Of a DNA stretch of 64,000 bases, positions 20,609 to 30,227 are shown piece by piece. The position numbers and the translations under genes are program-made. Numbering within the stretch: position 1 is the stretch's first letter; each line of letters opens with the position of its first letter. Below the pieces are notes generated by a model that had not been told where the DNA came from, searched no databases, and saw nothing but the letters and a program-made list of their open reading frames with translations. The stretch is from positions 744,001 through 808,000 of the forward strand of contig NZ_AKWX02000007.1 of assembly GCF_000306115.2 (NCBI RefSeq), written 5' to 3'. The stretch is from Leptospira wolffii serovar Khorat str. Khorat-H2. Lineage in GTDB: Bacteria; Spirochaetota; Leptospiria; Leptospirales; Leptospiraceae.

Positions 20609-20784
20609 CTCTTATATCTCTTAGGTTTGGAAAGGGTCCGTTCCCGGTCCTTACTTTTATCTGTAGCTGGATTCCGGGGATCCCGTCTTTTGGGCCCTTG
20701 GTTCAGATTTTAGTAGAGTCCCTGTACTGGAAGAAAAATTCGCAATCCGGAGGGTTCAAGACGTTTTTTGCCGATTCTATAAGT

Positions 20785-21150
20785 ATGGAATCGAATGAAC
20801 TTTCCAGAGAGCAACATAGGGAATTGGACTCGCTGAGAGGCATACTCAGAAACATATCTTTTCTTCTCTTTCTACTCGCAGGTGTCTTGTGCTTCGGCGC
20901 ATTCTTCCGAGAAAGCCCGGGAAGAGCCGTCTTGTATGCTGTTTCGGCATTATTACTTTTCATTCTAGGAATTCTGGGATATAGCGCCTCGGTTTCCTTT
21001 AGAAGGTCTCTCACATTGGAAGAAAGAGATCCGGAGCAATTCATCTACGCGTTAAAGGATCTGAAATTTTTCCTGGCATGGTTCGGTTGGATTCTTCTCG
21101 GATTATTTCTAGTTTCCTTTTTCGGAGCCTTTGCTTTGCTTCTTTCTTAA
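20785..21150 (+). CDS. Small hypothetical membrane protein
   Basis: A 121-residue protein starting at ATG 20785 (MESNELSREQHRELDSLR). It has a short charged N-terminus and three hydrophobic helices: about residues 28-46, 52-74 and 97-121. No motif was recognised. The frame is open a further 64 codons upstream, but that part has non-coding character and crosses the divergent promoter region, so the inner ATG is preferred. The aminotransferase gene starts 21 bases after its stop. Confidence 0.65.
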   Translation: MESNELSREQHRELDSLRGILRNISFLLFLLAGVLCFGAFFRESPGRAVLYAVSALLLFILGILGYSASVSFRRSLTLEERDPEQFIYALKDLKFFLAWFGWILLGLFLVSFFGAFALLLS

Positions 21151-21171
21151 ATACAGGAAAGAGAGTCGGAT

Positions 21172-22308
21172 TTGAGTCTAAGAGAATTTTTCATAGAAGA
21201 TCGTTTGGAAAGATTCCGAACCGAAGCCCCCTGCAATTTAGGGGAGAGCGGGATTCGCAATTTCAAACTTTCCGAATTCGCGGAAATTCTGGGTCTAGAT
21301 CTGAGAGATCTGGGAGAAATCTCTCTGTCGGATTCTCCCAATAGGGGTGGTCGGGAACTCAGGGAAGAAATCTCCTCCTTGTATTCGGGCGTCTCTCCCG
21401 ATCAGGTTTTACTGACTACGGGAACAGGAGAGGCCCTCTTTATCGCTTTTCATCTTCTTTTGCAAAAAGGGGACAAGGTTTCCTTGTTCTGGCCTGCCTT
21501 CCAAGGTTTGTATGAGGTTCCTATTTCTTTGGGAGCCGAGATTCTGAAAGTGGATGTTTTGTCTAGGCTCGAAAGCCAAAAATCCGGTTTCGGAGAGGAA
21601 TGCTTGCGTCTTATGTTTTCTCCCGGACTCCGATTGGCGATTTGCAATCACCCTCATAATCCTACGGGAGTCGTAGCCACGGAGAAGGACCAAAGTCTGA
21701 TTCTAAAATCGCTATCCGATTTCTCTGGCTGGACTTTATTCGACGAACATTACCGTTTTCTTTCGGACAAAGAGGATATAGGTTGGAGCGGTGCCTGTTT
21801 AGGAGAAAGAGCGATCGCTACCGGTTCCATCACGAAATGCTTCGGAGTCATGGGCCTCCGGATCGGTTGGTTAGTCGGACCTGAGGATTGGATCCAAAAA
21901 GCAAGATCCATGAAGGATTATTTGACTCATACCGTTTCACCGATCTCGGAGTATCTCACATTGCAATTACTTCGGAAAAGAAAACCCCTCCAGGAGAGAA
22001 TACGTAAGGACCTGATTTCGAATATTCGTTTCTTTTCGGAATATTGGAAGGAACTTCCCGGGCTGGAATTCTTTCGGGCGCCGGAAGGAGGAGTCGTAGG
22101 ATTTCCTAAATTGCAGCGGGGATTGGATTCTCGCAAATTCAGCGATTTGCTTTATGAAAAGGCGGGAGTATTTGTGCTTCCCTCCGCGGATTTCGAAACG
22201 GAAGGTTATTTGAGAATAGGATTCGGAGAGACACCGGATCGTTTCCGAGCGGGTTTGGAACGTTGGAGTAGGCTAGGGTCCGAAACTATAGCTCTCTTGA
22301 ATAAATAA
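21172..22308 (+). CDS. Class I/II PLP-dependent aminotransferase
   Basis: Fold-type I aminotransferase of 378 residues with a TTG start after a purine-rich GGAAAGAGAG. Seen motifs: TTGTGEALFIAFHLL (cofactor phosphate region), CNHPHNPTGVV (the NPHNPTG block), TLFDEHYRFL (PLP aspartate and tyrosine) and SITKCFGVMGLRIGW (PLP lysine, S.TK form). Substrate unknown; the short size and motif spacing resemble HisC/CobD-type or MalY-like enzymes, but no pathway neighbour points to one. Its last 103 bases overlap the 3' end of the opposite-strand gene. Confidence 0.86.
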   Translation: MSLREFFIEDRLERFRTEAPCNLGESGIRNFKLSEFAEILGLDLRDLGEISLSDSPNRGGRELREEISSLYSGVSPDQVLLTTGTGEALFIAFHLLLQKGDKVSLFWPAFQGLYEVPISLGAEILKVDVLSRLESQKSGFGEECLRLMFSPGLRLAICNHPHNPTGVVATEKDQSLILKSLSDFSGWTLFDEHYRFLSDKEDIGWSGACLGERAIATGSITKCFGVMGLRIGWLVGPEDWIQKARSMKDYLTHTVSPISEYLTLQLLRKRKPLQERIRKDLISNIRFFSEYWKELPGLEFFRAPEGGVVGFPKLQRGLDSRKFSDLLYEKAGVFVLPSADFETEGYLRIGFGETPDRFRAGLERWSRLGSETIALLNK

Positions 22309-23345
22309 GCCTTGGCTCTATCCTTATTGAATTCTTTGGATTCGAGGCAATGGTAGGTCTTACCTAAAAATATATGAGGACTTTCTAATTCTTTCGGAAA
22401 ATCCTCCTTTTGGGAAGAAGGCTTCCAAATCCAAAACCGATCTCGGATTCCGATTTGTAATTCTTCTCCCCGGATGTTCCAAGAGATATTACCTTCCCGG
22501 AAAGGGAGCCCCGCTCTGAGTCTAGGGTCTTCTTCTTTTAGAAAGTTCGGATTCAACCATACTCCTAAGGGAAAAAGCCTCGCCTCTTCCGGATCGATTT
22601 CTTTTTCCTTCTCGTGTCCGTAGACCCAAACCTCGGCCCTATGGACTAGGTGGGGTTTAGGAAATCTATCTTCGTACAAATTTCCGATCTGGTGGCTAAG
22701 TACTCTCATCGCATGGATTCTTACTTTCCATTTTCCCGGTTCTCCGGCGGGAAGAATGGACTTCGGCAGGCAATCGGAGAATAAGTCGGACGGAACCGAA
22801 GTCTCCCAAACAAGCAAAGGAGAAAGAGTTAAGGTACTTGTCTGAGGAAACCAGGTCTCCCAGAAATAAGGCCTGTCTCTAAGAGAGGAAGATTTCCGTT
22901 TAGAATGCGGAGTATTCTCCCCTGTAGTCTCTTGTCCCGGCAAAAAGGCCCTGGAAAGAGGGTCCGCATCTACGATTTTTTTCTTCCAAAAAAGAAAGGG
23001 AAGAAGGGACCAGAGGGAAACCTTGTATTCTCTGAAAGTGCGAATTTTACGTTTTGCGTTAGGAAGGATTTCCTCTTCTTCCGTTTCCGTAAAGGAAAAA
23101 GGAGGCAGATTTTTGGACCAGTCCGGAGAAAAATCCGGCGATTGAGAATCGAAAGGTCGGATCTCTTCGGAAACATTTCGATGCGTAAGGTAAGGATCCA
23201 GCTTTTTTTGGAGTCGTATCTTTCCCGCTTCCCACTTTACCGAGCCGAGAAATCCTAGGAAGGAAAACTGGGAAAGGATTCTCTCTTTTATGTTCCGGAA
23301 TCGGCTCATTCTGGAAAAATATACGGAGCGAGTCGGGAAACGCAA
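22206..23345 (-). CDS. Hypothetical protein, Trp/Pro-rich
   Basis: A 379-codon frame whose codon usage follows that of its neighbours along its length, so it is taken as real although no family was recognised. The product is basic and rich in Trp, Pro and Phe, with no clear signal peptide or transmembrane helix apart from a short hydrophobic patch at about residues 110-120. A second ATG at residue 13 (23309) could be the true start. It overlaps the aminotransferase tail-to-tail by 103 bases and is divergent from the LOG gene across 54 bases. Confidence 0.6.
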   Translation of the reverse strand: MRFPTRSVYFSRMSRFRNIKERILSQFSFLGFLGSVKWEAGKIRLQKKLDPYLTHRNVSEEIRPFDSQSPDFSPDWSKNLPPFSFTETEEEEILPNAKRKIRTFREYKVSLWSLLPFLFWKKKIVDADPLSRAFLPGQETTGENTPHSKRKSSSLRDRPYFWETWFPQTSTLTLSPLLVWETSVPSDLFSDCLPKSILPAGEPGKWKVRIHAMRVLSHQIGNLYEDRFPKPHLVHRAEVWVYGHEKEKEIDPEEARLFPLGVWLNPNFLKEEDPRLRAGLPFREGNISWNIRGEELQIGIRDRFWIWKPSSQKEDFPKELESPHIFLGKTYHCLESKEFNKDRAKAYLFKRAIVSDPSLLQRSKPARKRSGVSPNPILK

Positions 23346-23399
23346 GCCTAACTTCCCTGGTCGGAAGAGAAGGACAAAAATAGAAAAGGAAAAACCCTT

Positions 23400-24170
23400 A
23401 TGGGAAGGACCGCGTTAGAACACGAAGAATTTTTGAAGTCGGTGGATGCATTCCACCTGAGAGTGCTTGCAGAAATCGATTATCCGCAAAGTCTATTTAG
23501 AGAAGGCAAGATCAAGGACACGATCTGCATCTTCGGATCCGCTCGTATTCTTTCTCCTAAAGAATGCGCGGAGAAGGAAAAGAAGACCTTAAACGAAAAA
23601 GAAAAAAAGGTCTTCCAAAAGCAGAAGGAGCTTTCTCGCTATTACGAAGAGGCCAGGGAAACTGCCAAACTAATCACGAATTGGGGGAGAGAGATCTCCA
23701 AAGAATACCGAAGAATGGCAGTCTGCACCGGAGGCGGACCCGGTATCATGGAGGCGGCGAATCTAGGAGCCAGGGAAGCGGGAGGACCGAGCCTGGGTTT
23801 GAATATCCGTCTCCCTTTTGAACAGACCGTGAATCCGTATGTGGATCCGGATGTGAGTGTGGAATTTCATTATTTCTTCATGAGAAAACTTTGGTTCCTT
23901 CGGCTTTCCAAAGGAGTCGTAGCCTTTCCGGGAGGTTTCGGGACAGTAGACGAGCTCTTCGAAACATTGACGCTCATACAAACCGGCAGGAATAACCTAA
24001 AGATCCCCGTCATTCTATACGGATCCGAATTTTGGAATCGAGTCATCCATTTGGATCCAATGCGGGAATATGGACTCATCGAACCCTGGGACTTGGATTT
24101 GATTACCTATTGCGATTCTCCCCAAGAGGTCTTGGAGGTGCTCAAGCGAAAGGTCCCTATGGAGGAGTGA
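23400..24170 (+). CDS. LOG-family protein (nucleoside 5'-monophosphate phosphoribohydrolase-like)
   Basis: The family (Pfam Lysine_decarbox, LOG) typically cleaves the N-glycosidic bond of AMP-type nucleotides; the old label lysine decarboxylase is not supported biochemically. This 256-residue protein carries FGSARILSPKE, the VCTGGGPGIMEAANLGARE block and the family signature PGGFGTVDELFE. The central stretch of about 40 residues is highly charged and helical (residues about 55-90). Its physiological substrate here is unknown. Confidence 0.88.
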   Translation: MGRTALEHEEFLKSVDAFHLRVLAEIDYPQSLFREGKIKDTICIFGSARILSPKECAEKEKKTLNEKEKKVFQKQKELSRYYEEARETAKLITNWGREISKEYRRMAVCTGGGPGIMEAANLGAREAGGPSLGLNIRLPFEQTVNPYVDPDVSVEFHYFFMRKLWFLRLSKGVVAFPGGFGTVDELFETLTLIQTGRNNLKIPVILYGSEFWNRVIHLDPMREYGLIEPWDLDLITYCDSPQEVLEVLKRKVPMEE

Positions 24171-24222
24171 AATCTCCTTTTCACATCGGAGAGGGCTTTT
24201 TTATCGAATTCCTAAGGTTTCC

Positions 24223-24253
24223 TTGACAGCTCGTTTCGGGAGAAAATTATGGT
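24223..24253 (+). promoter_or_regulatory. Candidate sigma-70-type promoter of rpmB
   Basis: A perfect TTGACA at 24223-24228 is followed 19 bases later by TATGGT (24248-24253), four of six matches to the -10 consensus. The start of transcription would then fall at or next to the rpmB ATG at 24260, implying a very short or absent leader. The wide spacing and imperfect -10 keep this tentative. Confidence 0.35.
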
Positions 24254-24259
24254 CGCAAT

Positions 24260-24541
24260 ATGGCCAGAAAATGTGTCGTGACCGGGAAAGGAACGATTGC
24301 AGGAAACAATGTTTCCCACTCTCACCTGAAAACCCGTAGAACCTGGAAAATCAACCTGATTAAAAAGCGTATCTTCTTAGAAGATGAGAACCGCTGGGTC
24401 ACCGTTCGTATTTCTACTCGTGCTTTGAGAACTCTTAAGAAAAAAGGAATCAAGGCTGCGATCAAAGATCACGGCGGTACATTGCAAGCTATTGCCCCCA
24501 AAAAATACGTCGGAATCCAAAAAAAGGCCGTCCAAGCCTAA
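24260..24541 (+). CDS. rpmB: 50S ribosomal protein L28
   Basis: Large-subunit ribosomal protein of 93 residues with the conserved start [21 protein letters not shown] and the basic [13 protein letters not shown] block. The usual N-terminal CxxxG form is kept (C5). The nth gene starts inside its last 50 bases in another frame. No Shine-Dalgarno lies within normal distance of the ATG, in line with the possible leaderless start noted for the promoter. Confidence 0.96.
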   Translation: MARKCVVTGKGTIAGNNVSHSHLKTRRTWKINLIKKRIFLEDENRWVTVRISTRALRTLKKKGIKAAIKDHGGTLQAIAPKKYVGIQKKAVQA

Positions 24542-25181
24542 GTTTTCCGCCACCCCTGAATATGTTTCCCGGATTTACTTCCTTTTACGGAAGGAATTCG
24601 GGGACGTAAATTCTCCTCTTCATTATCATAAAGATTACGAATTCGCTATTTCGGTGATTCTTTCCGCCCAATGCACGGATGAAAGAGTCAACGAGGTGAC
24701 CCCTCATTTATTTGCCGCTTTTCCGAGTCTGGAGGCCTTGGCTTCCGCTCCTTTGGCAAAGATAGAGAAGATTATCTATCCCACAGGATTCTACAGAAAT
24801 AAGGCAAAGTCGGTTTCGGGCTTTGCGAATATGCTTCTGAACGAATACAATGGAAAATTGCCCAAGTCTATCCAAGAGCTAATCAAGCTTCCCGGCATAG
24901 GCAGAAAAACGGCGAACGTAGTATTAAACGAAATCCACGGAATCTCCGAGGGCTTCGTAGTGGATACTCACGTAAAGAGGGTATCCAAGAAATTGGGTCT
25001 GACCAAAGAATCGGATCCGGTCAAGGTGGAGAAGGACCTCATGAAAACCGTGCAAGCGGAATACTGGATGGATCTTTCTCTCTATTTCATATTCTTAGGA
25101 AGGAAATACTGTAAGGCGCATCGCACTCTTTGTGAGACCTGCGTTTTGAATAAGGAATGTCCTTCTTCGAGCGTTACTTAA
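24492..25181 (+). CDS. nth: Endonuclease III
   Basis: DNA glycosylase/AP lyase removing oxidised pyrimidines. Helix-hairpin-helix [13 protein letters not shown] holds the catalytic lysine (K139 from the TTG start), and [10 protein letters not shown] holds the conserved aspartate (D158). The C-terminal 4Fe-4S cluster cysteines follow the C-x6-C-x2-C-x5-C pattern ([17 protein letters not shown]). The called TTG start at 24492 overlaps rpmB by 50 bases; the first 20 residues are basic and not part of the core, so a later start is possible. Confidence 0.94.
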   Translation: MPPKNTSESKKRPSKPKFSATPEYVSRIYFLLRKEFGDVNSPLHYHKDYEFAISVILSAQCTDERVNEVTPHLFAAFPSLEALASAPLAKIEKIIYPTGFYRNKAKSVSGFANMLLNEYNGKLPKSIQELIKLPGIGRKTANVVLNEIHGISEGFVVDTHVKRVSKKLGLTKESDPVKVEKDLMKTVQAEYWMDLSLYFIFLGRKYCKAHRTLCETCVLNKECPSSSVT

Positions 25182-25183
25182 AA

Positions 25184-25630
25184 ATGGAAAGAAGTATGAG
25201 CGGTGTGGAAGTTTTTTTAGACGATAAACTGCAAGGTATGGAATTGAGTACCCAGCATATCGTGATGTCCCGAGACCTGAACCAACACGGTTTTCTTTTC
25301 GGAGGGCAGATGCTTGCCTGGATAGACGAAGGTTGCGCCATGTACGTGATGGAAAAAATCCGTTATTCGAATATAGTAACCGTAAGTATGGATAACGTCA
25401 TTTTTCGCAGTCCCGGGCTCCTCGGCGATATCATCCAAATTTTCTCCAAGATTGAGAAGATAGGAAAGAGTTCGATTACCATTCGTACAACTTCCATCGC
25501 TAAGAACCAAAAGACCAAGGAAGTGAGAGAAATCATAGATTGTCGCGTGACCTACGTATGTTTGGACGAGTCCGGCAAGGCATTCCATTACTTCTTACAA
25601 TTCGACACGGAAGAATTGCTTCGTAGATAA
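25184..25630 (+). CDS. Hotdog-fold acyl-CoA thioesterase (YciA-like)
   Basis: Probably hydrolyses acyl-CoA in the cytoplasm. The single hotdog domain shows the family pattern NQHGFLFGGQMLAWIDEGCAMYVM, with VTVSMDNVIFRSPGLLGD on the next strand; the total is about 148 residues. Start choice: the ATG at 25184 follows the nth stop by two bases, while the ATG at 25196 has a better purine-rich site (GGAAAGAA) before it; both precede the domain. An upstream start inside nth is open but unlikely. Confidence 0.87.
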   Translation: MERSMSGVEVFLDDKLQGMELSTQHIVMSRDLNQHGFLFGGQMLAWIDEGCAMYVMEKIRYSNIVTVSMDNVIFRSPGLLGDIIQIFSKIEKIGKSSITIRTTSIAKNQKTKEVREIIDCRVTYVCLDESGKAFHYFLQFDTEELLRR

Positions 25631-25635
25631 TTTCC

Positions 25636-26094
25636 ATGGCCGCCCGTTTTCCAATTTCTCCCGAAAAGGAATCCGCTCTTTTGAATAGAATGTCCAAGTT
25701 AGGAATCCAAGAATCCGATTTGGAGGAAAGCTTCATGCGTAGCGGAGGAAAGGGCGGTCAAAATGTGAACAAGGTCTCCACTGCGGTTCGCCTATTTCAT
25801 AAACCGAGCGGAACCGAAGTAAAATGCTCCATACACCGCACGCAAGGACTCAATCGTTATAAAGCCAGGATTCTTCTCTGTGAAAAACTGGAAGAAGAGG
25901 CGAGACTTGCTTCCAAAATCGAGGATCCGGAACATGCTAAGATTCGAAAGGCGAAGGCGGATCGAGCTAGAAAAGCCAAAAGAAAGGCCCAAGCCAAATC
26001 CTCCTCCGGTCTAAAAAGAGAGTTCGTTCCCGAAGAGGACTGGGAAGAAGAATACGGGGACGACTGGATTCGCGAAGAAGGCGAAATTCCCTAA
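25636..26094 (+). CDS. Release-factor-like GGQ-domain protein
   Basis: A 152-residue protein built around the class-I release factor peptidyl-tRNA hydrolysis motif: [18 protein letters not shown]. It lacks codon-recognition domains, as in ArfB/YaeJ-type ribosome rescue factors and the related RF-H group. The C-terminal half is strongly basic and helical ([17 protein letters not shown]), like the tail ArfB places in the mRNA channel, but then ends in a run of acidic residues. Role in rescue of stalled ribosomes is inferred from the family. It is six bases after the thioesterase gene. Confidence 0.82.
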   Translation: MAARFPISPEKESALLNRMSKLGIQESDLEESFMRSGGKGGQNVNKVSTAVRLFHKPSGTEVKCSIHRTQGLNRYKARILLCEKLEEEARLASKIEDPEHAKIRKAKADRARKAKRKAQAKSSSGLKREFVPEEDWEEEYGDDWIREEGEIP

Positions 26095-26105
26095 AACGAA
26101 ATCGG

Positions 26106-27965
26106 ATGCCGGAAGTAGTCAATCATACTCTAATCGTGGAAAAGCTGAAGAACCTAACCGGTTCTCCCGGCTGTTATCTTTGGAAAAACTCAGACGGAGA
26201 AATCATATACGTAGGAAAAGCCAAGAATCTAGATAAGAGAATTCGCAATTATCTAAAAGAAAGGCAGACGGATCTAAAGACCAGATTTTTGCAGAGGGAA
26301 ATTTTCGATCTGGATTGGATCGCCACTTCCACCGAAAAAGAAGCCCTGATTCTTGAAGCCACTTTAATCAAGAAGCATAATCCCAGATTTAATGTAAGAC
26401 TTAAGGACGACAAGAAATACCCTTATCTTTGTGTTTCCTTATCCGAACCGTTTCCCATGGTATTCGTTACTCGCAAAATCAAGGATAACGGAGACAGATA
26501 TTTCGGACCTTATACGGATGTGAAAACCACTCGAGAGATTCTGGACGTGATTCATAGGATCTTTCCCGTTCGTAAAACCAAGCAAACTCTTCCCTTGCCC
26601 AAACCCCGTAGGCCTTGTCTGAATTTTCAAATGGGAAGATGCCTAGGCCCCTGCCAAGGAACCGTCCCGGTCGAAGATTATAGAATCGTAATCGATCAAA
26701 TCATCCAATTCTTGGAAGGAAAGAAGGAAATTCTCGCGAATGAACTCGTTAGAAGAATGGAAGAATATTCCGCAAAAATGGATTTCGAGATCGCGGCAAG
26801 ATACAGGGATATGCTCTCCAAATTGCAATCCTTCCGCCAGAAACAGACGGTAGTGAGTATGGACGGAGGGGACGAGGATGTGATCGCGTTCGCTAGAAAA
26901 GAGGATGAGGGACAGGTCGTTCTCATGGAGGTTCGTGGAGGAAGATTGGAGAACAAGAAATCCTTCCCGATCCAAGGGGTGCGAAATTCCACGGAAGAAG
27001 AGATTCTTTCCTCGTTCTTCCGGGATTATTATCTGGGTGCCGGAATGATTCCGGCTAGCATAGTCGTTTCCTACTCCTTGAAAGAGGAAGCCGAGGCGGT
27101 GTTGGACTTCCTACAGGAAAAGACCGGGTTCCGTCCTAAATTAAAATTCCCTAAAGCGGGAGAGAAGCGTTCCCTCCTGAAAATCGCGGAGAAAAATGCG
27201 GAGTTAAGTCTTACGGAAAGACTTTTGGCCACGCATTATAAGGACCAAACGGGAGCCTTAAAGGAAATCCAAGAGATGCTCCAGCTCTCCGATCCTCCTC
27301 ATATCATAGAATGCTACGATATTTCCCATTTCCAAGGTTCCTTTCCCGTGGCAAGCGGAGTCATGTTCGTGGAAGGGAAACCTTTCAAGCAAGGATACAG
27401 AAAATATAATATTCGAGGTTATGAAGGAATCAACGACCCCGGAATGATGCACGAGGTCATTTCCAGGCGTTTGCAAAGAATCCTAAACGAGGACGGAGTC
27501 CTTCCCGATTTAATCGTAATAGACGGAGGTTTTACCCAATTGACCAAGGCCTGTGAGGCGGCGGTGGAAGCGGGAGTCCCCGATCTTCCCATGGTAGGCC
27601 TGGCTAAGAAAAGAGAGGAGATCTATTTTCCGGGAGAAGTCACTCCTTATTCCTTCGATATGAATTCTGTAGGAATGAGGTTACTACGCCATCTTAGGGA
27701 CGAGGCGCATAGATTCGGAGTGGAGCACCATCGTTCTCGTAGAAACAGAGAAGCGCTTTCCGGTTTGATCCGAGAAGTTCCTGATATAGGACTCAAACGC
27801 AGCAAATTATTACTCCAGGCGTTTTCCGGACAGAAGAAGATTGAAGATGCTACGATCGAGGAACTTTTAAAAGTAAACGGAATCGGCGAAACTTTAGCCG
27901 AGAAAATCTATTCCTATTTCCATTCCGGAAACAAAATTCCGACAGAATCCCTCTCCCCAGAATAA
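26106..27965 (+). CDS. uvrC: Excinuclease ABC subunit C
   Basis: Makes the dual incisions in nucleotide excision repair. At 619 residues the domains are complete and in order: N-terminal GIY-YIG nuclease ([20 protein letters not shown], residues about 19-38), the Cys-rich [15 protein letters not shown], the UVR helix pair around residues 205-240, the RNase-H-like C-terminal nuclease ([18 protein letters not shown]) and the terminal HhH repeats (about 560-605). It begins 11 bases after the GGQ gene. Confidence 0.96.
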   Translation: MPEVVNHTLIVEKLKNLTGSPGCYLWKNSDGEIIYVGKAKNLDKRIRNYLKERQTDLKTRFLQREIFDLDWIATSTEKEALILEATLIKKHNPRFNVRLKDDKKYPYLCVSLSEPFPMVFVTRKIKDNGDRYFGPYTDVKTTREILDVIHRIFPVRKTKQTLPLPKPRRPCLNFQMGRCLGPCQGTVPVEDYRIVIDQIIQFLEGKKEILANELVRRMEEYSAKMDFEIAARYRDMLSKLQSFRQKQTVVSMDGGDEDVIAFARKEDEGQVVLMEVRGGRLENKKSFPIQGVRNSTEEEILSSFFRDYYLGAGMIPASIVVSYSLKEEAEAVLDFLQEKTGFRPKLKFPKAGEKRSLLKIAEKNAELSLTERLLATHYKDQTGALKEIQEMLQLSDPPHIIECYDISHFQGSFPVASGVMFVEGKPFKQGYRKYNIRGYEGINDPGMMHEVISRRLQRILNEDGVLPDLIVIDGGFTQLTKACEAAVEAGVPDLPMVGLAKKREEIYFPGEVTPYSFDMNSVGMRLLRHLRDEAHRFGVEHHRSRRNREALSGLIREVPDIGLKRSKLLLQAFSGQKKIEDATIEELLKVNGIGETLAEKIYSYFHSGNKIPTESLSPE

Positions 27966-28016
27966 ATTTCGCACGCAGGATCCATTCTTTCCTACCCGTA
28001 GAAGAGGGAGGACAAA

Positions 28017-30227
28017 ATGGAACATTCTGCAATTCAAAGGCATCGAAGCAAAGAGCTTATACTCTTTTTCAAATTAGGATCGGCTAAACTCTTAGGAGGA
28101 ATCTTTTTCTATTATCTGGTTTGGATTTGCGCTTTCGCAATCCATTGCAAAGAAGAAGGGAATCCGCCGTTCTATATTCCGGAAGCCCGGGTAGGATTTT
28201 CTCTTCGGTACGAACCGGAATCAGCGAAGAAAACGATTATTTCCGAAGAAACTATACTCGAGGATTTAGCGGATTCATTCTGTTTACAAGCGGGAGAAGA
28301 GAATCTAGAGGCAAGAATCTGTGTTTCTTCTTCGGACCTGGAATCCGTTTCTAATCTTCGTAGATCGTATGAGGCTTGGAAAAAGGAAGAATTGATCCCT
28401 CAGTTTAGGATTCTTCTTTCGGATGGAAAAACCGCAAATATAGGAACTTATAAGAAGAAGGATCTTCTTAAAAAGATCGGGAATATTTCCTTCGGCTTTA
28501 CCGGAGAATCGGGGGTATTCTCCAATTCCTCCGGAATCTGGGACCGCACTCGATATTCTCGCAAGCTACATAGAAAAGGATTTTCTTTCTTTATCTATTC
28601 AGGGACGGAAGCCGTTATTTTACCTTCGATCGGTTCGGAGGGGATCTATTGGCTCATCACTTTCCATTCTTATCATTCCGAAGGAGAAATCCGAGATAGA
28701 TTCGAAAGCAAAAACCGATCTTTAGTTTCCCAATGCAGGGAAGACTTGCCTAGGGTAGCGGAAATTTTCGGCGAAACGGAATCGAAGATAGGCAGATGGA
28801 TAGAGATCCATAATCCTCATGCCTTTCCGATTTGCGAAGCCGATTTGGAATGGGAACTTTTAGGGAATCGATTCTCTTTCCCGATAACGATAGGTGCAAT
28901 CTCTCCGGGAGAAACTCGCGTTTACGGAGAATCGAGTACCAAACCGGAGAATTTTCTTCTCTCCGGGATTCGCTGGGGAGACCTGAAGAGAGTCGGAGAA
29001 TTGAAATTTCTCCGAAAGGGAGAAGCGGTTTCCTTTCATTTGCCGGGAGGAGGCTATGTATTCGGAGAGGAGTCCTATTCTTGGACGAAATTCGGTTTTT
29101 CGGATTGCGGAAGAGTTAATTATTCCGTTTCCGATTCGCAAATCTATTGCATGGATCCGGGGATTCCGAATCAGGAACCGCAACCGAGGGATCTTCCTTT
29201 TTGCAATGTTCAAGATTTCCGCTTAGAGGAACTGAATGCGATCGGACTGAGAAAGGAAGGTGTTGTTCGTAAAGACTGGAAATATCTAGATCTAGAATAT
29301 TTAGGAAATTTCACCTGCGATCCCTCCTTCCTGCAAGTGCGATGGGGGAGCATATTTAGGCCTATCTCATTGCAAAATGGCATAGAGCCGAATTCCATTC
29401 TCACTCTCGGCGCACTTCCTTTCCTTTTGCAGAAACCGGGCTTTGTTTATAGAGATTTTTCGGGAGGAATACTAGGAAGCTCCGTTTCTCTACAGGATAG
29501 AAGATCCGTTACGGAGAAAATTCTCTGGGATGGAGAATTTAGAACCGAGTATGGAATCGCAAACAGAGTTATATTAGAAAAAACGAATCTTTCGGTCGTT
29601 TCCCTGTCCTTCATCGAGGGATTTATCCGTTTGCATCCTGAAATGGATTCGGAGACTTCCGATCCGGTTCTAAACGAAAATCGTCGTTCTTCTCCTGGAT
29701 TTCTTTTTCAAGGTAGTTCGGATGAAAATTCTTCCTTAAAATTTACGGAAGTATCCTGGATGGGATCTTATCTGGAATCGGAACCGATTTCCAAGGATCG
29801 ATTTATAGAGATAAGAAAGGAGGAGGGAAATCCAGATTCTGCGGTATTGGAGATCGAATCCTCTTCTGGAAAGATTTCCATTTTGTTCCCGATCGATGGA
29901 AAATTCTCTCTATTATCTTCCGGAATCTCGACTTGTTTTCCGAAATCAGAATTTTGGAAGGATATTAATTTCAGCCTTCCGTCCACCGGCCAGAACATTT
30001 TACGTTTGTACGATCCGCGTTCTTCAAGTCTCTGGGATGAATTCCATTATTCTTCTTCCGGGCCCGGAATCAACGACACCAGAAATAAGATTCGCAAATC
30101 GGCTTCTTCTTACTTAGAGAATGGTGTTCGAATTTGGAAGGAAAGCGCTTATGCGGGAGATCCATTCCGAAATCCAGCCTGCGCCCTTACACATGCGAAC
30201 CCAGGATTTGCAGGAGGAACTCCATGA
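28017..30227 (+). CDS. Lamin-tail-domain-like lipoprotein
   Basis: A 736-residue exported protein, starting at an ATG with a strong GGGAGGA. A long basic N-terminus (about 25 residues) precedes a hydrophobic core ending FAIHC, a spirochaete-type lipobox. At least two regions look like lamin-tail (LTD) beta-sandwich starts: GRWIEIHNPHAFPICEADLE in the first half and KFTEVSWMGS...DRFIEIRKEEGN in the last quarter; the ending HANPGFAGGTP also resembles LTD termini. LTD domains in bacteria are found on secreted or surface proteins, often with nucleases or HKD enzymes. The stop overlaps the next ATG by four bases (ATGA). Confidence 0.65.
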   Translation: MEHSAIQRHRSKELILFFKLGSAKLLGGIFFYYLVWICAFAIHCKEEGNPPFYIPEARVGFSLRYEPESAKKTIISEETILEDLADSFCLQAGEENLEARICVSSSDLESVSNLRRSYEAWKKEELIPQFRILLSDGKTANIGTYKKKDLLKKIGNISFGFTGESGVFSNSSGIWDRTRYSRKLHRKGFSFFIYSGTEAVILPSIGSEGIYWLITFHSYHSEGEIRDRFESKNRSLVSQCREDLPRVAEIFGETESKIGRWIEIHNPHAFPICEADLEWELLGNRFSFPITIGAISPGETRVYGESSTKPENFLLSGIRWGDLKRVGELKFLRKGEAVSFHLPGGGYVFGEESYSWTKFGFSDCGRVNYSVSDSQIYCMDPGIPNQEPQPRDLPFCNVQDFRLEELNAIGLRKEGVVRKDWKYLDLEYLGNFTCDPSFLQVRWGSIFRPISLQNGIEPNSILTLGALPFLLQKPGFVYRDFSGGILGSSVSLQDRRSVTEKILWDGEFRTEYGIANRVILEKTNLSVVSLSFIEGFIRLHPEMDSETSDPVLNENRRSSPGFLFQGSSDENSSLKFTEVSWMGSYLESEPISKDRFIEIRKEEGNPDSAVLEIESSSGKISILFPIDGKFSLLSSGISTCFPKSEFWKDINFSLPSTGQNILRLYDPRSSSLWDEFHYSSSGPGINDTRNKIRKSASSYLENGVRIWKESAYAGDPFRNPACALTHANPGFAGGTP

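Noticed and set aside
20593..20784. 64-codon N-terminal extension of the small membrane protein
   Set aside because: It overlaps the start of the hexomutase gene and reads like non-coding sequence; ATG 20785 is better.
22905..23258. 117-codon plus-strand frame
   Set aside because: It is antisense to the Trp/Pro-rich protein, whose minus-strand codon use is the normal one; the plus-strand product is Arg/Phe-rich and unstructured.
24163..24202. Possible terminator after the LOG gene
   Set aside because: Only five-base stems can be formed (AGGAG/CTCCT or TCTCC/GGAGA), and the T-run is offset by four bases; too weak to call.
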